A stretch of 64,000 nt of DNA from Scilla litardierei (GCA_030789695.1 CM061141.1:197662294-197726293), one strand, 5' to 3'; shown: positions 25,025-35,600, numbered from the stretch's first letter. Translations and numbers: made by a program. The notes: a model not told the origin generated them from the sequence alone.

Positions 25025-26572
25025 TGTTAGGGGATCTAGTCTAGTAATCATAAATACCCCAAACTTAGTTTTTGCTGAAGGCATGTCTAAAGAACGACCT
25101 CTTCTATTTAGTGGACAAGATTATATCTACTGGAAGGCTAGGATAAAAGTTTATTTATTATTCGTAGATTTTGATACTTTGCAGATTATTAAAAACGGTT
25201 ATACTAAAATCTCTAAGCCTGAAAGTAATTTGGATGCTAGAATTGTGTGTCTATGAATGCTAAAGCAATGAACATATTATTGTGTGGCTTATATATAAAA
25301 ATTTTCGATCATATCTCACATTGCTCTTCTGTACAGGATATATGCACGACATTGTAGACAACATATGGAAGCGAGCAATCTTTCAACAGCAATGAAAAGA
25401 GAACACAAAATAAGAAGAAGCGAAAGAGAAGAAAAGTTATCTTAAATAAAAATGAAGCTTGTATGACTAAAAATATTAGTGAGTATACTACTAATGAAGT
25501 TCAATGTTTTAAATGCAAAAAAGCAGGGACACTTTATGAAGAAATGCCCACAAGGAAAGAATAACATTGCGGAGAATAAAGGAAAGTCTTTGGCAGTAAC
25601 ATGGGACGATGATAGCGAGGATGAGACTGACGAGACTGCTCATACATCCCTCTGCTTGATGGAAGTGCTTGATGAGGTAAAATCTTGCACTAAAAGAGGA
25701 CTTCTGAACATTTGTAAAGGAATGGAAGATGAAATTGAAAGCCTTGAATCCACTGCAGATTGCTGGAAAAATTCTAACTATGTATTGCAACAAGAAAATT
25801 GTGACATGTATAAAGAAATTGATAAACTAAAAGATAAAATTGTTGCATATGAATCTACTTTAAATTCATATAAAAATACGAATGGTGAACTGCAGCAAGA
25901 TAATTGCAACATGTCTATAGAATTTGATAAAATGAAAAATAAAATTGTTGCTTACAAATCCACCATTGATTTACTTAAAAAGGAAATATCTAGCATGCCT
26001 GAAAAAGTTGAATGCCTTAATTGTTCTACTTCATTAAAAGAAAATAACATGCATAAGAAAAAGTTACTAAGCTAGAAACTGAAAATAGAGAGCTTAATGA
26101 AAAGATGTGCATGCTAAAGAATGATAGCATAGAGCTTAAAGGAAAAGTGATTGATTTTGAAAAGAAAGCTGAAAATGAGAAATAGAATGAAGAGGAAAAC
26201 AAGAAAGCTTTCATTAGTAAATGCACTTTGCTTGTGAACGAAAAATACTTATTTGAAATCTAAAGTCACGAACCTAGAATTGACCATAAAGAATTTGGTG
26301 TGGGAAAACAATCTTTGGATATAATTCTTGGAAACCAAATATATGGAAATAATAGGCGAGGACTTGAATATGATTTGAAACATGTTGAAAAGCCAAAATA
26401 TAGGAAAGTTCATATTGAGACAACAAAAGCTAGAAATATTCATGCAAAGTACTTTACATGTGGTTGTGTTTGTCATACTTCTCATTATTGCAAATATAGG
26501 AACAAAAACATAAAGTTCAAACAAATTTGGGTTCCTAAGAGTTTGATGACTAACGTGAGTGGAACCTGTTAG
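25025..26572 (+). pseudogene. Ty1-copia gag, nearly full span, degenerate
   Basis: The first part (25034-25330) repeats the gag start (NTPNLVFAEGMSKERPLLF, DYIYWKARIKVYLL) with stops. The middle part, from 25479, is open for nearly 200 codons and contains a zinc knuckle (CFKCKKAGHFMKKC), an acidic stretch (WDDDSEDETDE) and repeated heptad-like segments suggesting a coiled coil. The tail, to 26572, has a second Cys/His cluster (CGCVCHTSHYC) and ends FKQIWVPKS, the usual junction before the protease in plant copia polyproteins. Protease, integrase and RT are absent, so the element is truncated. Confidence 0.8.
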
Positions 26573-27177
26573 ATTCCAAGGTCACACATAACATCTTTCG
26601 TATAGGTAAGACAGAGTGGCGGGGAACTATGGATTGGACGTCGCATTTCATTAGAAAGTTCCTTAGCCAAAGGACATCACGAAGGTATGTTTCTTGATTG
26701 AGCGTAATGAATACCTTCATAGCTTTTTGCGTGTTTGATTTGTTTTTGTTTTTGTGCTAGTTCATTTTCTTGTGTGCTAGTTCATTTGTTAGGATGCTTT
26801 AGTTCTTGAAAAAACACAAAACAAAAAAATGAAAAATACAAAAAAACTATAAAAATGGTGCTTAATGTGTATCTTTTTTTTGAATCATTAAATTTGTTTT
26901 AATGAATGAGATTCATATACATGTAGAAATTGATGTATTATTGTTATAGCTACATGTGCATGTTTGATTTTCTAAATAACGATGACATGTTCAATGATTA
27001 GAATAATTCGATTTCTACACATGCGCTTTCACTTCCACAAGTATTAAATGTTATTTTACATTTTGATATATCTTTTAAAAATATTGGAAAGTGAATGTAG
27101 GATGAAAAATAACTGAAAATCTAAGTGATATGATATGTCTTGCCTTGGATAAAAAATAGAGCTCAAAAGAATTGAAA

Positions 27178-27180
<3 letters not shown>
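26573..27180. other. Unassigned AT-rich DNA before the FAR1 element
   Basis: The first about 130 bp may continue the copia polyprotein out of frame; the rest is AT-rich without features. Confidence 0.35.

Positions 27181-27253
<73 letters not shown>
27181..27253. repeat. (TA)n microsatellite, about 36 units
   Basis: An uninterrupted TA dinucleotide run, directly followed by GGGTAAAATGCGCC, which may be the end of a DNA transposon inserted into TA-rich DNA. Confidence 0.98.
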
Positions 27254-27255
<2 letters not shown>

Positions 27256-27437
27256 GTAAAATGCGCCTGAGCTCGTGCTCAGATGGGATTCCTGCGCTCG
27301 ACCCCTCCTGACCGTCCGATCCGATCAGCGATCATGGTAATATCTGACCTTTTTGTGCAATTACCAAAACGCCCTTTAAGCTCTTTTTAACGCGCCTCTG
27401 TACTAAATTACCTTTAACCCCTTTTGTACTAAAATAC

Positions 27438-27540
27438 AATCGCCACCAATTCTTTTGCTCACTCCCGCGCAAAACGCAGAAGCTGGAGCAATCGCCACCA
27501 ATTCTTTTGCTCACTCCCGCGCAAAACGTAGAAGCTGGAG
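27438..27540. repeat. Tandem duplication of about 51 bp containing half a hairpin motif
   Basis: The segment from the GCCACCAATTC word through GCAGAAGCTGGAG is present twice with one difference (AACGCAG versus AACGTAG). Each copy holds GCTCACTCCCGCGCAAAACG, a variant of the left arm of the palindromes described below. Confidence 0.9.
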
Positions 27541-27679
27541 TAGATCCCCAGTTTTGCATAAGGTCTTCGATTTCAACATCCCACGCCTAAGATCGCCCCC
27601 AAATCCAGGCCATCACACTCTCGTTGATTCCCCTGTTACTCTCCTCCATCGAGGTAAGGATCGTCATCCCTAATTTGTT

Positions 27680-27926
27680 GGACATCTCATATTGCTCAAC
27701 GCAAACAACGGGATAAATTTTTGAAGGGTTTTGCGCGGGGAGTAATTTCCAACCGTTGGACGATTAGCCTGGAAATTCCTCTCCGCGCACAACGGGCTAA
27801 ATTTTTGTCCCGTTTTGCGCGGTGAGTAATTTCCAAACTAGCGAAGTGTTGCGATGGAAATTACTATCCGCGCACAACCCTTCAAACATCGCACCCGTTG
27901 TGCGCGTTGAGCAATATGAGATGTCC
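27680..27926. repeat. Nested palindrome array: three hairpins inside a 23-bp perfect inverted repeat
   Basis: The outer arms 27680-27702 and 27904-27926 are perfect reverse complements. Inside are three units, 27691-27748, 27771-27834 and 27855-27919, each with a left arm close to CCGCGCACAACGGG and a right arm close to CCCGTTTTGCGCGG, ending in AGTAATTTCC or its complement. The array lies about 310-560 bp upstream of the ATG of the FAR1-type gene. Confidence 0.9.
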
Positions 27927-28239
27927 ATCAAAACTTGCCGAAGCAGCTCATATAGCACAACAACATGGAGCGAATGGCGTACATAATATTGCCCACCGCG
28001 CAAAACGGTTGATATGTTTGATTTTTTGATGGATTTGATCCTGTCATCAAATATGATGGTAACAATTAGATCAGATTGAAAAAGAATAGATATAATACGC
28101 AAGGTTTTAACATGATTAGTAATAGTAGTGTGGTTTCAACTAACAGGCTGATGATGATCGACTGATACTTGGATAGACATGTATAGCAGTCATGCTGCGG
28201 TAATATTACTGATATTTTTACTTGTTTCTAATGTAGAAA

Positions 28240-30766
28240 ATGAAAATCGAAGAGAGTGAACCCTATGTGCATGATCAGGAGATGCCAAATGAGATTGAAG
28301 CTGAAAATGACAGTGCAAACAGCGTATATCAAGAGGATAGGCATATTGATAGTGAAAAAGGCAGCCCACATGTTGGAATGACATTTCAAACAGAAGAAGA
28401 TGCGTATCAATTTTATAATACATATGCAGCAATGAAAGGTTTTGCAACCCGAAAGGGATCTACGGGAAAGGGAAAAGATGGCAATACCACGAGGAGGAAG
28501 TATACGTGCAACAAAGAAGGGTATAAAAGCTTAAAAGATAAGAGGGAGATAGGGAGGGACGTTAATCGAAGGAAAAACGAGAGAGAAGGCTGTATGGCTC
28601 GAATGACAGTTCATAAAATCACCGGAGGAGTATGGCGGATAAACTCCTTTAATGATGATCATAATCATGAGTTGATAAAAAGCCCAGCGAAGATCCAGAT
28701 GCTACGGTCACATAAAATATCGCAGATGGACGGAACATGTAGGAATTTAGTTGATCAGATGCGTGGCTGTGGAGTAGGACCTGCAAAGATTGCAAGGATT
28801 CTAAATGCCACGAGTAGTAGTAATGTCAATATTACTACGCAACAATGCATTGATCATGGGAGAGTAGAAAGAAAGAACAACATTGGGAAGGAATGCATTA
28901 GAGTAATAGAACAATTTATTAAAAGGCAAGCTACAGACTCTCAGTTCTATTATGCTATTGAGCATGATGAAGAGAATGTATGCAGGAGTATATTTTGGGC
29001 TGATGGAAGGGCGAGGACATCATACAGCCAGTTTGGAGATGTTGTTGTATTTGATGTCACTTATAAGACAAATAGATTCATGTTGCCTTTTGCACCTTTT
29101 ACATGTGTCAATCATCATAAACAGTCTATTTTATTTGGATGTGCTCTTCTTGCTGATGAGAAGGAAGAAACCTTTGTTTGGTTATTCGGACAGTGGTTAA
29201 CATGTATGTGGGATAAAGCACCAGGAGCTATCATCACCGATCAAGACCCGGCAATATGCAATGCAATCAAAAGAGTTTTTCCAAATACAAAACACATGTA
29301 TTGCATATGGCATATCAGTCTGCACGAAGATGAGCATCTACGTTCATTGCGGTCTTCTTATAACCCTGAATTTGAAGAAGACTATGCAAACTGGTGTAAG
29401 AACAGTCAAAATGTTGAAGAAGCTGAGAATTGTTGGTGCATCTTAATGGAGAAGTACCAAACGGAATTTCAGGAGCCATTGACAGAAAAACAAAAAAATG
29501 AAATGAAAGCCTGGAAGTGGTTGCATACGATGCATGAGAAAGCACAGCATTAGATTAAGGCGTACCTACTGGATACTTTCTTTGCGGGTATGAATGTTAA
29601 TACGATAGAGATTGGTGTAAAAATATATGATCAAAATAAACTCAGCACATGGTATTCATTTCTTGTTTTGTGTGTAGGCATGGCGTCCAGCCAAAGGAGT
29701 GAAAGCATGAACGCGTATTTTGATGGATACGTAAACTGTATGACTCCATTATACGAGTTCATTGATCAATATGATAAAGCCGTAAAATTTCAGCGAGACA
29801 AAGAGGAGAGAGAAGATACTTTTTGTATGCGGAACAAACCAGAATTTAGCGGCATGCATGAGTTAGAGGTTCATGCCGCAAAGGTATATACTAGAAACAT
29901 ATTTTCCATTTTTCAAAATCGTTTCAAAAATACTTTACACTGTCGGCACGAAAGGGTGAGCACGGATGGGGACACGAGCACGTATAGAGTAACTATGCGG
30001 ATTGATGGAAAGAGCTACGTGCATAATGTTCAATGCAATATATCTAAGGGAATGTTCAGGTGTATGTGTGCAAGGGCGGTGACTGAAGGTTTGCTATGCA
30101 CGCAAATTTTATATATGATGAAGCAAAAGTATGATATGCAAGCCATCCCTGAGAGATATATTTTACCCAGGTGGACTCTAAATGCAAGACATAGCATCAT
30201 GAGTCTTGGGGCCTCGTCGACTAGCACAGTACACGGAGTGCGTCTAACTCAAATTACTCCACTTCAAGCCTGGAGACTTCGTTCATCATTCGATAAAGTC
30301 GTGGAGGCGGTAACAAGAGATCCCCTTCTGTTTGATGTCGTCTTTGGGTGGGCAAACAGTTTTTTGGACCATCATAATATGACTAATAAAGCGCAAACTG
30401 CTTCTGGAGAGCCAAGATCACAGGTGGGGTCCAGTGCACCTATCAAACAAGAAGTGGGAGTAAATGATGTCATTATGCATGATCCTGCAAAAGCTAGAAC
30501 TAAAGGCCGACCACGAGTGGCGTCAAGGATTCCGTCTGGAATACAAGTCTCACAAGAACAAAGTCAAACAAGAACAAGGACATGCAGTGTTTGTGCAGAA
30601 AAGGGTCATGACATGAGAACTTGTCGTATGAGCACAGCTGGTAGAAATAAGGTATATATGAGCACAGCTGGTTACTATTTTATATACTAGTATAAATTAT
30701 TGTAACATCATTGCTCCATAATCTCTGTAGGAAAAATCTTCGCCCGATGACTTAACAAGGCTGTGA
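28240..30766 (+). pseudogene. FAR1/FHY3-type MULE transposase gene with one nonsense codon
   Basis: The reconstructed layout is exon 1 28240-29587, a 90-bp GT-AG intron (29588-29677), exon 2 29678-30651, a 79-bp intron (30652-30730) and exon 3 30731-30766, giving 786 codons with the final stop. Domains in order: an acidic N-terminus, a FAR1 DNA-binding domain (GFATRKGSTGKGKDG ... CMARMTVHK ... DDHNHEL), a MULE transposase core with FDVTYKTNRF, an IITDQDPAICNAI block carrying the second acidic residue and CIWHIS, the QRSESMNAYFDGY signature, a SWIM-like region (CMCARAVTEGLLCTQIL) and a C-terminal knuckle CSVCAEKGHDMRTC. A TAG at 29551-29553 stands where relatives usually have Trp, in AQH*IKAYL. 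The final SWIM His appears as Gln. It could be a dying transposase or a FAR1-like host gene; the hairpin-rich flanks favour a transposon. Confidence 0.9.
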
Positions 30767-30902
30767 TATGAAGGATGACATTTTTATATCCTAAAGGTAA
30801 CAATTTTGTATCAGCTTGGAAGAAATATACTACATGCATCTGTCACGGACATATCAGTGTAAATGGGTTGTAAGTAAACTGGTTCTCTTTAAAAATGGTC
30901 AG
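30767..30902. other. 3' flank of the FAR1-type gene
   Basis: Probable 3' untranslated sequence; no separate feature seen. Confidence 0.4.
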
Positions 30903-31116
30903 CTGAAAACGGCAGCCTCCTATATTTTTAGTCCAAAATGCAGCCATCGTGGAGTTGAATTAGGAGGGCTGGGGGTCCAAATTGAACATTAAAACAGTAA
31001 GTCTTGGTTATAAGCCTATGAGGATGATGCCTATCATTCGAGACCTATATCCGATGCTGCGGATCTCATATCTTATAATTTCTCTGTTGCTGTAGAACCT
31101 GACAAATGTCAAGAAA
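30903..31116 (+). repeat. Gene-downstream direct repeat, copy 1
   Basis: About 210 bp similar to 33145-33389. Shared words include CAAAATGCAGC, GAGGATGATGCCTATCATTC and GATCTCATATCTTATAATTT. It ends in an acceptor-like TGTAG or CAGCAG followed by a CAAGAAA word. Copy 1 lies 136 bp after the FAR1 stop codon. Confidence 0.8.
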
Positions 31117-31230
31117 ATTAATGGGATTAAGGAGTAAGAAGCAGAAGCAGAAGAGCTGAAGAGAATGAAGATTCAAGAGAATGAGGCATGTAGCTGTCTG
31201 CGATGAGTAATGGTGGGTAATTGTATACAG

Positions 31231-31512
31231 TTTAGCTCCGCGCGCACAACGTTTACAACTTTTACCAGTTGTGCGCACTGAGCAAAACTTAGTAATTTTA
31301 CAGGCTTCCTAATAAGCGCACACAACGTTCAATAATGTTACGGATGTGCGCGCTGAGTAATATGGGTAATTGTAAGCAGTTAAGCCCCACGCGCACAACG
31401 GTTCATAACTTTGACGGTTATGATCGATGAGTAAATGTTGGTAATCGTAGACAGTTGTGCTCAGCTCGCACAACGTTCAATGTTGTTGCCGTTGGTGCGA
31501 GCTGAGTAATTG
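31231..31512. repeat. Cluster of four hairpins
   Basis: Palindromes at about 31231-31289, 31312-31364, 31384-31436 and 31456-31512. Arms vary around GCTCAACGCGCACAACG and CGTTGTGCGCGCTGAGTAA. In the fourth, both arms carry a matched variant (CAGCTCGCACAACG against CGTTGGTGCGAGCTG). Confidence 0.85.
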
Positions 31513-32273
31513 TGGGTACTTCAAGTTAGCATCACACAATTTTGTAATGTGATGCAATTGTACCAAATTTAATGACATTGTATTAAGATCTGTATTCCAA
31601 CATGCTACAACATTTATGCATTCAAATGTACATAACACAACAAAGTAGAAACTACATCTAAACATTTTGCAACATCACAGTTTTTGCCCGACTAAGCAAT
31701 TAAAGCACTAGACTATACTAGGGTTACAGGGATTCCCACCATGAAAAAAATTTAAAGTTTGTTGCCATTTATGAGCTGCTCCAGCAGCTGCATCAGCGTC
31801 ACTTGCTTCTTTGTATCTTGGCCATCCGTCCCCCTGTCTGCGTTGAAGAAGAATCAGTGATGAACACATAACAAAGCATAATTAAGTAAAAATATTGTAC
31901 GGGTAGAATTAGAAAAGATAGAACATTTATTATCATCGAGCAGTGATGTCTGTAACGAAGTATCAAAGAGCATATATAAGCAGTGAAGAAACGGGTGTGC
32001 ATGGAAGGTGATAGCTTCAATGACGACAAACAGAACATATGAAGGAGCAAAGAACATCTTCGAATCAATATATATGTGATGTATTCAATTTCTGCATCAC
32101 GTCACTAGACGCTAGTATATTGTCCATCTTTGAGTGTTGAGGACGCAGCAGTGATGAAGGAAAAAATAGAATGTCGTAGAGAAAATATCATATAACTAGA
32201 ATAAGATACAATAAGATAGAATAATATCATCAAGAAGTGTAGTGGCTGACGAGGGCTTGTGGGAAGGGAAGCC
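31513..32273 (-). repeat. Module copy i: decayed short reading frame and conserved flank
   Basis: Homologous in order to 45066-46040, 46500-46955 and 49680-50620. On the minus strand a TATA box (32274-32280) is followed after about 150 bp by ATG at 32125-32127 with a frame MDNILASSDVMQKLNTSHIY, then a stop. Farther left are the conserved AATGACATTGTATTAAG block (about 31570) and the CTACAACATTTATGCATT block (about 31610). The function is unknown. Confidence 0.65.
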
Positions 32274-32280
32274 ATTTATA
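32274..32280 (-). promoter_or_regulatory. TATA box of module copy i
   Basis: The minus strand reads GTCTATAAATGGCTTCC, the same context as plus-strand boxes at 32634 and 32765 and minus-strand boxes at 46955 and 50622. Confidence 0.6.
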
Positions 32281-32441
32281 GACGACTTTGGATGCCATTG
32301 GATGATGATGAGACTACAGTAGAGTTACTGGGAGGCAACACAAGAGACCCCGTGAGTCTACAGCAAATTGCTTGTGATTATACAGAAGAATGCCCGTGAA
32401 TCTACAGCAGATTGAGTTCCCAATAATGTATGACCGTGGTG

Positions 32442-32515
32442 GTGCGCGTTGAGCAAACAAAATAGCTCAACGCGCACAACCGGCAAGAATATGGCCGTTT
32501 TGCGCGGAGAGCAAA
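32442..32515. repeat. Double hairpin between divergent TATA boxes
   Basis: 32442-32478 is an inverted repeat with perfect 13-bp arms (GTGCGCGTTGAGC and its complement). It overlaps a second palindrome, 32464-32515 (CAACGCGCACAACCGG, spacer, GGCCGTTTTGCGCG). TATA boxes lie about 160 bp to the left (minus) and about 120 bp to the right (plus). Confidence 0.85.
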
Positions 32516-32595
32516 TAATTTTGGAAGATGTGCACGATGAATAAAATCTTATGTACATTCACGATCACTGCTTTGTAGACTCACGTGGTCTCTTC

Positions 32596-32850
32596 TGTAG
32601 ACTCATCCTCATCCAAGGGCAGTCTAATTCGTCTATAAAATGGCTTTCCTACGCACAAGCCCTCTTCAACCTCTACACTTCGAGTGATGGTTATCAGTCA
32701 TGAGGAAGGAGTAATGCTACACTCGACTGTAGGCTCATCCTCATCCAAGGGCAGTCCAATTCGTCTATAAATGGCTTCCATACCCACAAATTATATTCAA
32801 GCACAACACTTCGAGTGCTGTGAAAGGCATGAGAAAGAAGTAACCTTGCT
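32596..32850 (+). promoter_or_regulatory. Tandemly duplicated promoter, two TATA boxes
   Basis: A unit of about 130 bp beginning TGTAG(A/G)CTCATCCTCATCC occurs at 32596 and 32728. Each copy holds AATTCGTCTATAAA; the boxes are at 32634-32640 and 32765-32771. Each continues into a CACTTCGAGTG leader word. The DUF674 ATG is 174 bp after the second box. Confidence 0.7.
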
Positions 32851-32944
32851 CAAATATTAATCTGACCATATCAAGCTAACCCTTCCCAAACAACCAGAGA
32901 CCATAGCTTAAACAAACCATCACCGGTTTGATGCAGCAGTGAAG

Positions 32945-33109
32945 ATGGCCACCCAAACGAGGTTGAAGCTTTTCATAGACAAGGGGATGAAGAGAGTGTT
33001 GTTCGCGGAAGCGGGCAAAGAGTTTGTCAATTTCATCTTCAGCCTTTTGGCCATGCGTGTGGGCTCAGTCATCAAGCTCATCACCAAAGAAAAAGTGGCA
33101 GTGGTATGA
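32945..33109 (+). pseudogene. DUF674 family protein, N-terminal fragment (54 codons)
   Basis: The frame starts MATQTRLKLFIDKGMKRV, followed by LFAEAGKEFVNFIFSLLAM and GSVIKLITK. This is the conserved start of plant DUF674 proteins (function unknown; usually several hundred residues). It stops at TGA 33107-33109, or may splice at GTATGA just before it. Only this exon-like piece is present, under a duplicated promoter and followed by the same repeat that follows the FAR1 gene, so I read it as a captured gene fragment. Confidence 0.75.
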
Positions 33110-33144
33110 AAAGCATTTATGTAATGAAGCCCATCATTAAATGT

Positions 33145-33389
33145 GCTGAAAACTGAATCTCTGGAAAGCTGTATCTATGAAAAATGATTTATCTGGTATT
33201 TTAGTTCAAAATGCAGCTAGTGTGGCTTTGAATTCCTAGGTCTGCGGGTACAAACTAAAACTTAATACCCAAAGTTTTAATTATGAGAGTATGAGGATGA
33301 TGCCTATCATTCGAGAAATATATATGCTGCTGTCGATCTCATATCTTATAATTTATCTGTTACAGCAGGTCACGCCAATTGTCAAGAAA
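33145..33389 (+). repeat. Gene-downstream direct repeat, copy 2
   Basis: Similar to 30903-31116; begins 36 bp after the DUF674 fragment. See copy 1. Confidence 0.8.
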
Positions 33390-33473
33390 TCATTCTAGAA
33401 ATTGTTTCCATTGATCAAAAATATCTCCAAGTACAACGAACAAAAAGGAGAAACAAAAAAGGGTTCGATCCAC

Positions 33474-34390
33474 CTATGATGCAGGAGCTCGAGAAGAGGC
33501 GTCCCCAGGCGATTCGTCTTCTCCTGAACCAGTAGGGTGACCAGGGACAACCGGAGGTCGGGGAAGCATTCTTCGGCCCCGCGCCTCGAACGCTGCCAAA
33601 CCATCCCGGAAGGACCTCTCGATCTGAGCAGCAAAAATGGCCGAGAACTCCCGGAATCCCTCACGGATAGACTCCACGATCTTCGGAGCCAGGACATCCC
33701 CATAGTCCCTCTGGACCTCAGCTACGATCCGACCATGGGCCACTTCTCGCAGGTCGCCTATATCGGCCCAAAGAGCGCATTTCGCCTTTCTATCCTCCTC
33801 CCGGGCGAGGGACAGTGCATCCTCAGCATACTTGGCCGAACTCATGGTGACAGCCAAAGCCTCCGTCAAACATCCCACCTCCGAGGTGAGCTCTGCAACT
33901 CTCAGTTTGAACTGGTGGGCCTCCTTGGCTGATTGCTCAGCCGCCTTAGCCCTCAGGCGCTCCTGCGCCAAGGCCGCCTCAAGACCATCTACAGCAACCG
34001 GGTAAACCTGCAAGACCGCAGGGATGAATGTCGCCATCAACAAAACAGTCGTTGAAGAAAAAATGGTCCGACATGCTGGATATGCCATACCAGAGAGTCT
34101 GCCAGTTTCTCCCTGAAGGAGCGGTCACTCGGAAGGACAGCTGGACTACTCTCACTCCTCTTCTTCTTCCTCTCAGGACCTTCAGACCAGGAGTGAGAGC
34201 GTCTCTTCTTCTCCTCATTCCCGGTTAACACACGGGAACCCTGCTCGATGGCCGCCACGTCCCCCTCTCCGAGGTCGAGACCGGAGGGCGAATCAATCTG
34301 ATTCGCCACGAAGGGCGAAGGTTCGGCCGTGCCCAAGGGCGGATGGTGAGGAACGTTAGGAACGTTTTCACTGAAATCCCGACCCACCAT
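33474..34390 (-). CDS. Coiled-coil protein gene A, two exons
   Basis: Exon 1 runs from an ATG at 34390 to 34091, an 83-bp GT-AG intron spans 34008-34090, and exon 2 runs 34007-33474: 277 residues, intron in phase 0. A splice acceptor (TTTTTTGCTCAG) sits right before the ATG, so an additional upstream exon (34440-34620) is possible. Exon 1 is hydrophilic with a basic nuclear-localisation-like patch (EKKRRSHSW, ERKKKRSE). Exon 2 is an Ala/Glu/Lys/Arg-rich coiled coil (VDGLEAALAQERLRAKAAEQ) ending in a Pro/Ser tail. I do not recognise a named family. The intron position and coiled coil right after it resemble genes B (35658) and C (59738), so it may be a distant relative. A partial copy of its exon 1 lies at 44540-44630. 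Confidence 0.55.
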
Positions 34391-35600
34391 CTGAGCAAAA
34401 AAGATGAAAATCAGGGTAACGAGCAACGGGTAAAGCAAAATTTAAAAGGAGAAAGGCTTTATACTGAAGGTCCCTTCGAATCCAAGCCGTCAGCAAGGAA
34501 CACGTGTCAAAGTCTCACAGAGGCGGCACTTCGAATACCACTCCCCATGGGCGGGAGAATTCGTTCGACTGGCCTTCATTCAATGCGACCCGGTCCCCGG
34601 GATATCCGATAAGTACAAACCCTTATCATGTATTCCCGAAAAGACGAGTGTTTTTACGTAGAAAGAAATAAAAGAAGAGAGCAGAAAGAACACTGCAGGT
34701 AGTTCGCACTTGCAGGGAAGTACAAGTAAAACTCCATCACAGATAAAAAGACTGAGAAAATAACACAATATTCCATTTTAATGATACATTGATACATCTT
34801 ATACATACACCAACATCTTCATATTCACCACTCACTCGAAAAAAGAAGGGCAAAAGTACAAGACTCTCATCATACATCAAATCGTAACACTAACACCCTT
34901 AGATGAGGACTACATGCATAAGATGTATTATTTGACACGCAGAATTGATTGTTTTTGTATCTCAATGATTGAATGCACGTCAGTCTTGCATTACACTTTG
35001 CCTGTTGCATGTGTCGATCCATTGTTGTACACCTTGCCTGTTGCACGTGCACGCTTTCACATGTTCATAGGTATAGTTGTTACTGCCTTTACTACAGTAG
35101 ATGTATATGCCATGACATACACTCTGCCTGCTGACATGCACCATTTCCAAACTTTATGTAAGGACTAGTTGTGACATGGAATTTCTTAACAATTATGCAA
35201 CGGTGATACGAATAATAAATTTACCCTTTCACATGTAAACGTGGATGGGAAAAAAAACTGGTTGTGTGATGTGTGCAATTGTGAGTTTTGAGTGGGCGTG
35301 TGCGGAGAGCAATTATAGGGTTTGAGTCGTTTTGTGCGATGAGCAATAACCCCATGCCTTTTCGGCACCGTACACGGGTTCAACATTGGCCCCCGTGATT
35401 CGTTCTCGATTATAAACGCGGATCGAGGCCGCCTGATAGGTAATTTCCTTTAATAGGGCATGGCATTCGAAGCATCGAATTTGGATTAAGGCTGCCAAAA
35501 CCTTTCGCCTATCTCAACTGTTGTTTTTGCCAAAATTCCGACACGTGTCGATCATCTTGTCAATTCGTTCACGTAATAAAAGAAATTGGAGGTGAGGCCA
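34391..35600. other. Intergenic region between divergent genes A and B
   Basis: It holds a possible extra exon of gene A near 34480-34620, a CTGCCTGTTGCA-like repeat near 35000-35045, half hairpins near 35285-35345 (GTGTGCGGAGAGCAA and TTTTGTGCGATGAGCAA), a TATA-like TATAAA near 35412 and a G-box ACACGTGT near 35541. Confidence 0.45.
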
